Positions 1-7,712 of a stretch of DNA of 64,000 nucleotides are shown one piece after another. Where the stretch lies: NCBI GenBank assembly GCA_019359675.1, contig JAHHGX010000020.1, forward strand, positions 124,001 through 188,000. Reading direction: 5' to 3'. Source of the stretch: Calothrix sp. FI2-JRJ7. Lineage in GTDB: Bacteria > Cyanobacteriota > Cyanobacteriia > Cyanobacteriales > Nostocaceae. Numbering within the stretch: the first letter of the stretch is position 1; every line of letters starts with the position of its first letter. The translations under genes and the position numbers were made by a program. Under the pieces are notes generated by a model. That model did not search any database and was not told the origin of the DNA. It saw nothing but the letters and a program-made list of their open reading frames with translations.

Positions 1-422
1 GTGTTGTTTAAAAAAGAACGATTATGGCGCCCTCGATGTAGTCGATGCGACATATCATAACCACGAATAATTATCGGCGCTTCAGATTTATCATTAAAAT
101 GAACTTCAATCGCTGTAATTTCACCTTCAATTAAACAGGCTTTTTTATCCTTATTAAACTTTTGGTCTTTGGTAGTACTAGAACTAAAACCTAATTTAAC
201 TTTTTTACCAATTTCAAATAGCTTTTCGTGGCGCCAGGTTTTATGATCTGATTTATTGCTTGTAGGTAAGTAGCTATTGTGAACTACTATTGTGAACATT
301 GCAGGCAAGTGTAGACTTTCCTCAATAGTGATTTGCAATATATCTTTAAGTAACTCAGAAGACGCTTGTTGTCCTCCTATTTCGATGTCGGGTAGGGATA
401 AATAAAGACTTTGTTTAGCCAT
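1..422 (-). CDS. VgrG-like spike/hub protein, N-terminal part (cut by window edge)
   Basis: The reading frame starts at an ATG (complement of 420-422) and stays open for 140 codons to the left edge, so only the N-terminus is present. It begins MAKQSLYLSLPDIEIGG and contains the run RGYDMSHRLHRGRHNRSF. That last motif is characteristic of the phage gpD / VgrG / Rhs-Vgr hub family. In contractile injection systems this trimer sits at the tip of the inner tube and carries the spike. The gene follows the Afp7-like adaptor by about 60 bp, the same order as afp7-afp8. An RBS is not obvious. The C-terminal gp5/beta-helix part cannot be seen. Confidence 0.85.
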   Translation of the reverse strand, partial: MAKQSLYLSLPDIEIGGQQASSELLKDILQITIEESLHLPAMFTIVVHNSYLPTSNKSDHKTWRHEKLFEIGKKVKLGFSSSTTKDQKFNKDKKACLIEGEITAIEVHFNDKSEAPIIIRGYDMSHRLHRGRHNRSFLNN

Positions 423-484
423 AAGTAGTTTAAGTTGTTGTAAATAAATGTCAAAATAATGTCAAAATCTAGTCGCTAACCTAC

Positions 485-1036
485 TTATTTACCGGAATTT
501 ACCGGACTTACAGAATTTTCACGAGCATTACCTTGAGAGGCAGATTCAATGCCACCAGGAAGATTATTTTTATCGACTTCTTGTAATGAAATATCTACCA
601 TTGCTCTGACTGGTGTTCCATCAGTAAGAAACATATTTAATGTATAACTTAAACTTGTCATTACACAGTAAAGATACTCATCCTTCCATGTAAAGATGTA
701 AACAGGAGGACGCTTATCGGCAGCTCGTTCAATCGTTTCAACTCCTTTTTTGATAATATTTATATATTTCATAACTGATTCTTTTGTTTCATAAGTATCA
801 AAAATTAATTGTTTGAGTGTAAATTGATAAGGTTCAACCCCAGAAAAGTTAATCTTTGGTAGTAGAGTTGTGCCTCTATTACCAGGATGTTTTTCCCAGT
901 TAACAGTTCGAGAAAAAGTGATTTCTGATGGGTTAAACATCAACTCAATATCAGGCGCCTCCCCGTTGGCTTTTAGTTTAGCTTTTTCGAGTTGAGGTTG
1001 ACGTTTTTGGGGTGTAATTATTGATGGACTTGCCAT
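485..1036 (-). CDS. CIS tube/baseplate adaptor, Afp7-like without LysM domain
   Basis: A protein of 183 residues beginning MASPSIITPQ. An upstream TTG at 1060 is also in frame, but AAGGAG lies 10 nt before the ATG at 1036 and decides the start. The core LMFNPSEITFSRTVNW...GVEPYQFTLKQLIFDTYE is typical of the CIS tube-protein domain that links the tube to the VgrG hub (Afp7/Pvc7, T4 gp53/54-like role). Family members often end in a LysM domain. Here the chain stops after VDISLQEVDKNNLPGG plus a short Ser/Asn-rich tail, so LysM is absent. The gene sits between the repeat protein and the VgrG gene with 30-60 bp gaps, which suggests one operon. The family is confident; the exact position in the particle is inferred from gene order. 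Confidence 0.85.
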   Translation of the reverse strand: MASPSIITPQKRQPQLEKAKLKANGEAPDIELMFNPSEITFSRTVNWEKHPGNRGTTLLPKINFSGVEPYQFTLKQLIFDTYETKESVMKYINIIKKGVETIERAADKRPPVYIFTWKDEYLYCVMTSLSYTLNMFLTDGTPVRAMVDISLQEVDKNNLPGGIESASQGNARENSVSPVNSGK

Positions 1037-1068
1037 ATTAATTTTTCTCCTTAAAATCAAAAATTAAA

Positions 1069-4000
1069 TTACCAGGGTAGGCGCCCTCTGGAAATACCTT
1101 GACGTTCTTGCTCAATTTCTAGCTTTTGTCGGAGTCTAGTATAAATTTGACGAGCAAGCGCTTCGAGAGCTATTTCATCATCTTCGTTTGAATTTGCTGA
1201 CTCATTCAAAGAGTTTTTGACAGTTACAGTGATTGGTTTTATATTTGTAGAAATATCGCTCGGCAAAGTTTGAGCTTGATTATTATCAACCGCTTTATGC
1301 GAATATGCAGGTTTTTGTTGAATGATAAATTGGTTGTTTGTTTGGGAATTATACTCGCCTCCTACTTCATTGCCAAAGTTAGTAAAACTAGACTCTTCGT
1401 TGCCAATATTTAGTAAAGTTTCAATACTTGACCATTGCGAAGGAGTATCTGAATTATTCCTAGAGGGTGTATTAGTATTTGATTTTCTGAAAATTAAGGG
1501 TGGCGACGAATAATTATTTTGAGTATCAGTTTTTGTTTGTACAATATCTTCTGCTGTACCACCTTTGTTGAGATGTTCTAGTAAATTCAGATTTTTTTGT
1601 GTACTTGCTTTGTTAATTACGAACTCACCAGGTGTGAGCATAGCAGGTACTATGTCTGAAGCTGCTATTGGCTGATTATTGTCAACTTTTAACTCCATCA
1701 CTTGTCCGCCTGTGGCATAACCTTGAGACACTTTGAAAGATGTGGCTATGTGAGTGTTAGCCGAAGTTTCAGGTGGTGTTGGTTGCTCAAAAACTGGCGC
1801 CGTTGTTTCGATATTTGATGCTGTCGGGTCAAATATTTGGTTTGAAGTTTGTTGTAATGGTACAACTTCGGAAGTTTGAAGTGGTTCTACTTGCTCAGAA
1901 ATTGGTACAGTCGGGTTAAATATTTGGTTGGAAGCTTGTTGTAATGGTACAACTTCAGAAGCTTGAAGTGGTACTGGTTGCTTAAAAATAGGCGTCGCTG
2001 TTTCTAAATTTGGTACAGTCGGGTTAAATATTTGGTCTGAAGTTTGTTGTAATGGTACAACTTCTGAAGTTGGAAGTGGTACTGCTTCTTCAAAAATAGG
2101 CGCCGCTGTTTCTAAATTTGGTACAGTCGGGTCAAATATTTGGTTGGAAGTTTGTTGTAATGGTACAACTTCGGAAGCTTGAGGTGGTACTGGTTGCTCA
2201 AAAATAGGCGCCGCTGTTTCTAAATTTGGTACAGTCGGGTCAAATATCTGGTTTGAAGTTTGTTGTAATGGTACAACTTCGGAAGTTTGAAGTGGTTCTA
2301 CTTGCTCAAAAATAGGCGCCGCTGTTTCTAAATTTGGTACAGTCGGGCTAAATATCTGGTCTGAAGTTTGTTGTAATGGTACAACTTCTGAAGTTGGAAG
2401 TGGTACTGGTTGCTCAAAAATAGGCGCCGCTGTTTCTAAATTTGGTACAGTCGGGTTAAATACTTGGTTGGAAGTTTGTTGTAATGGTACAACTTCTGAA
2501 GTTTGAGGTAGTACTGGTTGCTCAAAAATAGGCGCCGCTGTTTCTAAATTTGGTACAGTCGGGTTAAATATCTGGTTTGAAGTTTGTTGTAATGGTACAA
2601 CCTCTGAAGTTTGAGGTAGTACTGGTTGCTCAAAAATAGGCGCCGCTGCTTCTAAATTTGGTACAGTCGGGTCAAATATTTGGTTGGAAGTTTGTTGTAA
2701 TGGTACAACTTCGGAAGCTTGAGGTGGTACTGGTTGCTCAAAAATAGGCGCCGCTGTTTCTAAATTTGGTACAGTCGGGTTAAATATCTGGTTTGAAGTT
2801 TGTTGTAATGGTACAACTTCTGAAGTTTGAGGTAGTACTGGTTGCTCAAAAATAGGCGCCGCTGTTTCTAAATTTGGTACAGTCGGGTTAAATACTTGGT
2901 TGGAAGTTTTTTGTAATGGTACAACTTCGGAAGCTGGAAGTGGTACTGTTTGCTCAAAAATAGGCGCCGCTGTTTCTAAATTTGGTACAGTCGGGTCAAA
3001 TATCTGGTTTGAAGTTTTTTGTAATGGTACAACTTCGGAAGCTGGAAGTGGTACTGTTTGCTCAAAAATAGGCGCCGCTGTTTCTAAATTTGGTACAGTC
3101 GGGTCAAATATTTGGTTTGAAGTTTGTTGTAATGGTACAACTTCTGAAGTTTGAAGTGGTATTGTTTGCTCAGAAATTGGTACTGTTTGCTCAAAAATAG
3201 GCGCCGCTGTTTCTAAATTTGGTACAGTCGGGTCAAATATCTGGTTTGAAGTTTTTTGTAATGGTACAACTTCTGAAGTTGGAAGTGGTACTGGTTGCTC
3301 AAAAGTTGGTACGGTGGTTTCTAAATTTGGTACATTCGGGTTAAATACTTGGTTGGAAGTTTTTTGTAATGGTACAACTTCGGAAGCTGGAAGTGGTTCT
3401 ACTTGCTCAAAAATAGGCGCCGCTGTTTCTAAATTTGGTACAGTCGGGTTAAATATTTGGTTGGAAGTTTTTTGTAATGGTACAACTTCGGAAGCTTGAG
3501 GTAGTACTGGTTGCTCAAAAATAGGCGCCGCTGTTTCTAAATTTGGTACAGTCGGGTTAAATATTTGGTTGGAAGTTTTTTGTAATGGTACAACTTCTGA
3601 AGCTGGAAGTGGTACTGTTTGCTCGAAAATAGGCGCCGCTGTTTCTAAATTTGGTACAGTCGGGTTAAATATTTGGTTGGAAGCTTGTTGTAATGGTACA
3701 ACTTCGGAAGCTGGAAGTGGTTCTACTTGCTCAAAAATAGGCGCCGCTGTTTCTAAATTTGGTACAGTCGGGTTAAATATTTGGTTTGAAGTTTGTTGTA
3801 ATGGTACAACTTCGGAAGTTGGAAGTGGTATTGGTTGCTCAAAAATAGGCGCCGCTGTTTCTAAATTTGGTACAGTCGGGTTAAATGCCTGGTTTGAAGT
3901 TTGTTGTAATGGTAAAACTTCTGAACTAGGTAATACATTAGGTAATGCTTGAAGATTCTGCTCAAGTAGTGAAGTTTTATTTAAGTCTTTAGAATTCGGA

Positions 4001-4533
4001 GTGGCAACTTCATGTTTACCCTTCTTGTTTGTTTTGGAGGATTTGGTTGTTTTTTTAGGTTGAGTTTTAGAATCTGCTGAGGGTTTGGATTTTTCTTTTC
4101 TCTGAGATTTTGGTTTCTTGTTTGCTTTTTTATCCAGAGGTGTATCTAAATCACTTAAATTGTTTGAACTTAATGTCTCTATTAGTTCATTATTATTAAT
4201 ACTGCTTTGATTGCGAGCTAATACTATATCATCATTAATAGTACTTATATCTTGATTTTGAGGATAATCTAGTTCGGGAAATAAATCAATATTTCCATCA
4301 CTATCATTCCAGTAATTTAAATTTACTAAAGAATCAGTGTTTAAAAATTTATTGTTTTGATAACGCGGCAATAAAAATTTTGATGTAGTTAACGGTGTGT
4401 GATTGGCAATGGGATAAATGGAATTACTGAGACAATAATTAGATTCTTGCCTCAAAGTTAATCTATTGGGTTGGCATAAAGATTCACCATTACCGAGTCT
4501 ATTGACTTTGTTTGCCAACGGTTGAATATCCAT
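1069..4533 (-). CDS. Long repeat protein with tape-measure-like C-terminus in CIS operon
   Basis: A protein of 1154 residues. Residues 1-200 are low complexity, with a Lys/Ser/Pro-rich basic stretch near 130-175. About 20 near-identical 36-residue repeats (TSEVVPLQQTSNQIF..., PNLETAAPIFEQ) follow, to about residue 920. The C-terminal segment carries GYATGGQ and DIVPAMLTPGEFVINK, a signature commonly seen in phage tail tape-measure proteins. The end is charged (ALARQIYTRLRQKLEIEQER). The gene lies between a tube protein and the Afp7-like adaptor. A tape-measure or tube-lumen role is therefore inferred. A classical tape measure is mostly helical, and this Pro/Thr/Gln-rich repeat is not, so a flexible tether or surface protein is the main alternative. 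The protein has no signal peptide or membrane segment. Confidence 0.7.
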   Translation of the reverse strand: MDIQPLANKVNRLGNGESLCQPNRLTLRQESNYCLSNSIYPIANHTPLTTSKFLLPRYQNNKFLNTDSLVNLNYWNDSDGNIDLFPELDYPQNQDISTINDDIVLARNQSSINNNELIETLSSNNLSDLDTPLDKKANKKPKSQRKEKSKPSADSKTQPKKTTKSSKTNKKGKHEVATPNSKDLNKTSLLEQNLQALPNVLPSSEVLPLQQTSNQAFNPTVPNLETAAPIFEQPIPLPTSEVVPLQQTSNQIFNPTVPNLETAAPIFEQVEPLPASEVVPLQQASNQIFNPTVPNLETAAPIFEQTVPLPASEVVPLQKTSNQIFNPTVPNLETAAPIFEQPVLPQASEVVPLQKTSNQIFNPTVPNLETAAPIFEQVEPLPASEVVPLQKTSNQVFNPNVPNLETTVPTFEQPVPLPTSEVVPLQKTSNQIFDPTVPNLETAAPIFEQTVPISEQTIPLQTSEVVPLQQTSNQIFDPTVPNLETAAPIFEQTVPLPASEVVPLQKTSNQIFDPTVPNLETAAPIFEQTVPLPASEVVPLQKTSNQVFNPTVPNLETAAPIFEQPVLPQTSEVVPLQQTSNQIFNPTVPNLETAAPIFEQPVPPQASEVVPLQQTSNQIFDPTVPNLEAAAPIFEQPVLPQTSEVVPLQQTSNQIFNPTVPNLETAAPIFEQPVLPQTSEVVPLQQTSNQVFNPTVPNLETAAPIFEQPVPLPTSEVVPLQQTSDQIFSPTVPNLETAAPIFEQVEPLQTSEVVPLQQTSNQIFDPTVPNLETAAPIFEQPVPPQASEVVPLQQTSNQIFDPTVPNLETAAPIFEEAVPLPTSEVVPLQQTSDQIFNPTVPNLETATPIFKQPVPLQASEVVPLQQASNQIFNPTVPISEQVEPLQTSEVVPLQQTSNQIFDPTASNIETTAPVFEQPTPPETSANTHIATSFKVSQGYATGGQVMELKVDNNQPIAASDIVPAMLTPGEFVINKASTQKNLNLLEHLNKGGTAEDIVQTKTDTQNNYSSPPLIFRKSNTNTPSRNNSDTPSQWSSIETLLNIGNEESSFTNFGNEVGGEYNSQTNNQFIIQQKPAYSHKAVDNNQAQTLPSDISTNIKPITVTVKNSLNESANSNEDDEIALEALARQIYTRLRQKLEIEQERQGISRGRLPW
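1765..3927 (-). repeat. Tandem 108-bp coding repeat (about 20 units of 36 codons)
   Basis: Each unit reads SEVVPLQ(Q/K)TSNQ(I/V)F(N/D)PT then VPNLETAAPIFEQ and a variable 5-residue linker (PVPLP, VEPLP, TVPLP, PVLPQ). The seventh unit has a small extra insert and the nineteenth is shortened. The first and last units are the most diverged and the inner ones nearly identical at DNA level, as expected from recent unequal exchange. A GGCGCC hexamer falls in almost every unit at the AAPIF codons. Confidence 0.95.
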
Positions 4534-4550
4534 ATAGTTTTATTTTGGTA

Positions 4551-5069
4551 TTACTTAGACTCAAAAAATCCTGATTTCATCCGTGTTGATTTATTACCCC
4601 CACCTTTTTCTTTCCCAAATTGCAAACCTTCATAAGCTAAAGTTAATTCCTCAATTGCTGCTGCATTTCCATCGGCTTGCAATGCAGGCGCCTTCCATCC
4701 AATAGGAACAGCACCAATGAGTGTCCAACTCATCATTGTTTCGCCAGCTTGATTAAAAACCAAAATATTTACATTGCGTCGAGATGTTTTCCCCTGTTCA
4801 TTAAAAACTTCACTTATCCAGTTCCAAAAACCTGGATGGTCGGTAACACCCCGCTTTAATGTCACGTCATTAAACTCGACTTGTCCTAAGTACACCCTCT
4901 GTTGGTCGTTAACACCTCCCTCATGGATAACCTTTTTCTGAATTTGGGCGCCTAACCCTGAACATTCAGTGAAAGACGCGGCTATAGCGCTTTCTATCTC
5001 GATATAAAACCGATTGGTTGTAACATAATTTAATTCATGAGTAACGTTGCTATTATTACTACCTGCCAT
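4551..5069 (-). CDS. CIS inner tube protein, gp19 type (third copy)
   Basis: A protein of 172 residues starting MAGSNNSNVTHELNYV. Its ATG overlaps the stop of the preceding gene as TAATG, with AGGTGG just upstream, so this start is preferred over the GTG-like codon three residues earlier. The motifs NRFYIEIESAIAASFTECSGL, VTLKRGVTDHPGFWNW and AVPIGWKAPALQ match the T4 gp19-like / Afp1-Afp5 tube family. The LKRGxTxxxxFWNW block is the same as in the plus-strand copy at 15159. It lies just before the tape-measure-like gene, which suits a tube-initiator or terminal-ring subunit rather than the bulk tube. That placement is inference. Confidence 0.88.
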   Translation of the reverse strand: MAGSNNSNVTHELNYVTTNRFYIEIESAIAASFTECSGLGAQIQKKVIHEGGVNDQQRVYLGQVEFNDVTLKRGVTDHPGFWNWISEVFNEQGKTSRRNVNILVFNQAGETMMSWTLIGAVPIGWKAPALQADGNAAAIEELTLAYEGLQFGKEKGGGNKSTRMKSGFFESK

Positions 5070-5308
5070 TAGAACCACCTTTTTTGACCGTAATTACTTA
5101 CTCTTTCCCGCTGATTACGAATATCTTCAAGTAAAAGTTCATACACTCGCTGAGTCAGTGTATTTAATAAAAGCGAGTCTTTGAGACATCGTTCTGCATA
5201 TGAAGATACTTTGCTTGGATTAGATACCGCTGAAATACCAACATATCCTGCAGTGCCACCTAGGTCTCCAAGAGGTGTGTAAAAGACTTCTCTTTTTTCT
5301 AAGTCCAT
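5069..5308 (-). CDS. Small CIS-operon protein of unknown function
   Basis: A protein of 79 residues, MDLEKREVFYTPLGDLGG..., ending LLLEDIRNQRERVSNYGQKRW. It is charged and helical at the C-terminus, with no signal peptide or membrane segment. It is the first gene of the minus-strand CIS block and is translationally coupled to the tube gene by a TAATG overlap, so it is very likely expressed and used with it. I do not recognise a named family. A small structural or assembly factor is plausible. Confidence 0.75.
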   Translation of the reverse strand: MDLEKREVFYTPLGDLGGTAGYVGISAVSNPSKVSSYAERCLKDSLLLNTLTQRVYELLLEDIRNQRERVSNYGQKRWF

Positions 5309-5460
5309 AATTCAGATTCCATAATATAAATCTAGGCTAAAGGTACAACTCCAGAATCAAAATTAGCCAAAGGTCGAACTTATAACGAATCAAAAATTTG
5401 CTAGAGCAATGAACATAAAAGTTATTAAGGGAATTCCAAATAAAAAACTCAAAATTTTCT

Positions 5461-5519
5461 TGTGGGGTGGGCAGAGAAAGCCCGCCTAGGTTTCGGACGG
5501 GCAAGGATGCCCATCCCAC
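5461..5519. repeat. Dispersed hairpin repeat (GTGGGGTGGGC...GCCCATCCCAC)
   Basis: The arms TGTGGGGTGGGC and GCCCATCCCAC are imperfect inverted copies about 35 bases apart, with a second inner stem (GCCCGCC / GGACGGGC). A related copy is at 35401-35464. Confidence 0.8.
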
Positions 5520-5902
5520 TCTTATTGGAGAATTAAATTTCTGGAAGTCAACTTAAGCTTATGACTGCTGCACTGTACACACAAAAATGGTAGCGTGCGT
5601 CACAGTAGAACAATTTCTTAACAAAACTTAAGATTTGCGACTTCTTTAAGAAGTCGGGAATCTGACACAGATTCTTCACAATACTTTTACAGATGGGGTG
5701 CCTATCTAAAGATTTTAAATATAGATGTGATACTGCAATGCCTATTAGTTTATACTCATAACATACTTAAGTAAAATTACATACTTTTGTACTAAAAACT
5801 AACATAAGAGTTAAATAAAAAATAAACAAAACTTACGATATTGTAACAATTCCAAGTGGGTACGTGACGCGACTACGGTTGAATGTTGCTTACTTAACAA
5901 TT

Positions 5903-5980
5903 GTAGGTTGGGTGGAGGCTAAAGGAACCCAACAACAAGCGAGTATTTATGTTGGGTTCCGTTCCTTCACCCAACCTACG
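5903..5980. repeat. Dispersed hairpin repeat (GTAGGTTGGGT...ACCCAACCTAC)
   Basis: The outer arms GTAGGTTGGGT and ACCCAACCTAC and an inner pair GGAACCCAACA / TGTTGGGTTCC form a long hairpin. Related elements are at 34336-34413 and 60518-60597, with a fragment at 62494. It lies immediately before the SGNH gene and creates a spurious N-terminal extension of that frame. Confidence 0.85.
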
Positions 5981-6010
5981 TGTAATAAATTACTAGTTTA
6001 TGGGATTAAC

Positions 6011-7069
6011 ATGAAAAAAGTACTAATAGCGGCAGGATGTGTTGTTTTCTCCGTAATGTCATCATCGAAGACGATGGCTGCGGATTTGAAGTTTGATCAG
6101 CTTTTTAGTTTTGGTGATAGTCTCTCTGATACGGGTAACTTATTTACTCGGACGGGAGGGCTATTTCCTGTAAGAACTGTTAATAATTCAACGCAACCTG
6201 CTTATTCTCCTGGGCGCTTTTCTAATGGTGATATATGGGTTGATTATTTTAGTAAGCAAATTGGTCAGCAAACACCTACACCTGTTGCTTCTCTTAATCC
6301 CACTACTATTCCTGCTGGGGGTGTTAATTTTGCTTTTGGTGGCGCCCAAACAGGTGAAAGCAATAGCCCTCCCAATTTCCCTGAATAATTCAAGATACCA
6401 GGTGTGTTAGGACAAGTTGACTTATTTCAACAAAATTCTCCAAATCTTCCAGTTAGTTCAAATGCTATCTACTCTATTTGGGGTGGTTCAAATGATTACT
6501 TTGCTGGCAATACAAATGTAAATGGAATAGTTGGCAATCTCACAACCTCAATTAGCTCACTTGCTCAAGGAGGCGCCAAAAATTTCTTAGTGTTTAACTT
6601 GCCAGATTTAGGTGAAACCCCTTTGGCGAAGCGGGAAGGTGTTACTCAAGAATTAAATTTATTAACACAACTGCATAATGAACAGCTAGTAACTACTTTG
6701 AATAGCATTCGGGCTAAGAACCCGGAGTTAAATATATATTCTGTTGATGTTAATACACTGTTTAGAACAACACGAAATAATCCTAAGCCATTTGGTTTTG
6801 AGAATGTTACAGATACTTGTGTCAATGGCAATTTTGCAGGCGTAACAAGTATTTGCGATAACCCCAATAGTTTTCTGTTCTTTGATGATGTGCATCCTTC
6901 GTCACGCGCGCACGAATTAATTGCAAATGCAGCTTTAGCAGCTGTTAAGGGTGGAAATAAATCTATTCCTGAACCTTCAATGGGGTTAGGTGTGTTAACG
7001 CTTGCCTCTTTAGGCGCCTTCCGAGTGTTGAAGCGCAAGAGCAAGAGCAAAAAATTAGTAAAATATTAA
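6011..7069 (+). pseudogene. SGNH/GDSL hydrolase with PEP-CTERM anchor, interrupted by an in-frame TAA
   Basis: The frame from the ATG at 6011 encodes a signal peptide (MKKVLIAAGCVVFSVMSSSK), the GDSL block FGDSLSDTGN, and the later family blocks GGSNDYF and DDVHPSSRAHELIA. It ends with a PEP-CTERM sorting signal (IPEPSMGLGVLTLASLG, then a basic tail). A single TAA at 6386-6388, right after NSPPNFPE, interrupts the gene, and the same frame continues with FKIPGVLGQVDLF. Both halves are otherwise well conserved, so this is a recent nonsense change (CAA or GAA to TAA), a sequencing error, or a read-through site. If intact, the product would be an exported, surface-sorted esterase/lipase. Its place between CIS blocks may be accidental. 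Confidence 0.85.
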
Positions 7070-7073
7070 CAAC

Positions 7074-7102
7074 GTAGAGACGCGATTGAATCGCGTCTCT
7101 AC
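7074..7102. terminator. Hairpin between convergent genes (GTAGAGACGCGAT stem)
   Basis: A perfect 13-bp stem GTAGAGACGCGAT / ATCGCGTCTCTAC with a 3-base loop lies between the 3' ends of the SGNH gene and the minus-strand FHA gene. There is no clear T-run, so it may be a dispersed repeat acting as a two-way terminator. Relatives are at 12850 and 53438. Confidence 0.6.
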
Positions 7103-7112
7103 CAACACATAA

Positions 7113-7712
7113 TTATATTACTGATACCGTAAAACTAACTAGACCATTTTGACCAAGCTGTAAGGAATCACCGTTGAGTATACGGTAAGATACACCGGGA
7201 TTTAGAAGATTACCGTTTAAATAAATACCATTTACACTGGTATCAACAATCATATAAGCATTTTGTGACCAATCCCAAAATATACGGGCATGGCGCCGAG
7301 ATACAATTCCTTCTTCGGGAATGCCAGTTAGGTCAATTTCGGGTGGAGTTGGCATATTTTGACTTCTACGCCCGATCGAACCAGTTTCAGCAGCCAAGTG
7401 AAACTCTCTGCCGCTAGAGTGGATAAGTTTCAAAACTGGTAGTCTAGCGGGAGTTGTGTTGTAAGCAGAGGGTGTTGGGGGTGAGTATGCGCGCTGCTGG
7501 TATTGTGTTGCGTAATTTGGAGGAGGTTGATAATTTGGTTGTTCTGGTATGGGTGTTTGTGGTTGAGATGGTTGTGGGTTGGTTGGGTTACTTGGTGTCG
7601 GAGGTATTACATTACCTAAAGGAGTTGAACACCAAGGACATACCTTGGCATTGTTTGGCAAGGCACGATTAAAAAATTCACAGCTAGGATTAGGGCACCG
7701 ATTTGCAGGCAT
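7113..7712 (-). CDS. Zinc-ribbon plus FHA-domain protein
   Basis: A protein of 199 residues. The N-terminus has a zinc ribbon (CPNPSCEFF...VCPWCSTPLG), residues 35-85 form a Pro/Gln/Asn linker, and residues ~95-199 form an FHA domain with GSIGRR, IVSRRHARIFWD and DTSVNGIYLNG in the expected positions. FHA domains bind phosphothreonine. The start overlaps the 3' end of the pseudokinase gene by 23 bp, so the two are translationally coupled and probably work together. As the last gene of a kinase-regulator-pseudokinase-FHA operon next to the CIS, it is a likely phospho-dependent adaptor (inference). Confidence 0.88.
   Translation of the reverse strand: MPANRCPNPSCEFFNRALPNNAKVCPWCSTPLGNVIPPTPSNPTNPQPSQPQTPIPEQPNYQPPPNYATQYQQRAYSPPTPSAYNTTPARLPVLKLIHSSGREFHLAAETGSIGRRSQNMPTPPEIDLTGIPEEGIVSRRHARIFWDWSQNAYMIVDTSVNGIYLNGNLLNPGVSYRILNGDSLQLGQNGLVSFTVSVI

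Larger units (their letters stand above)
5309..6010. other. Intergenic region with dispersed palindromes and the CIS minus-block promoter area
   Basis: About 700 bases without a convincing gene. It holds two palindromic repeats (5461-5519 and 5903-5980) and, near 5641-5670, a half copy of the GAAGTCGGGAATCT repeat. The stretch 5740-5850 is very AT-rich. Promoters for the minus-strand CIS genes and for the SGNH gene must lie here, but I cannot place -10/-35 boxes with confidence. Frames open here are repeat-derived. Confidence 0.6.

Noticed and set aside
1765..3927. Possible CRISPR array
   Set aside because: The units are contiguous coding repeats without unique spacers. The 42-bp array at 26673 is also head-to-tail with no spacers, and no cas genes are present.
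2900..3952. Plus-strand open frames across the repeat gene (2900-3154, 3314-3499, 3569-3952)
   Set aside because: They are the complement of the 108-bp repeats and stay open only because the repeats lack stops in that phase. They have no start context and no known motif.
5864..6010. N-terminal extension of the SGNH hydrolase frame
   Set aside because: The extension is encoded by the GTAGGTTGGGT hairpin repeat. A proper signal peptide starts at the ATG at 6011.
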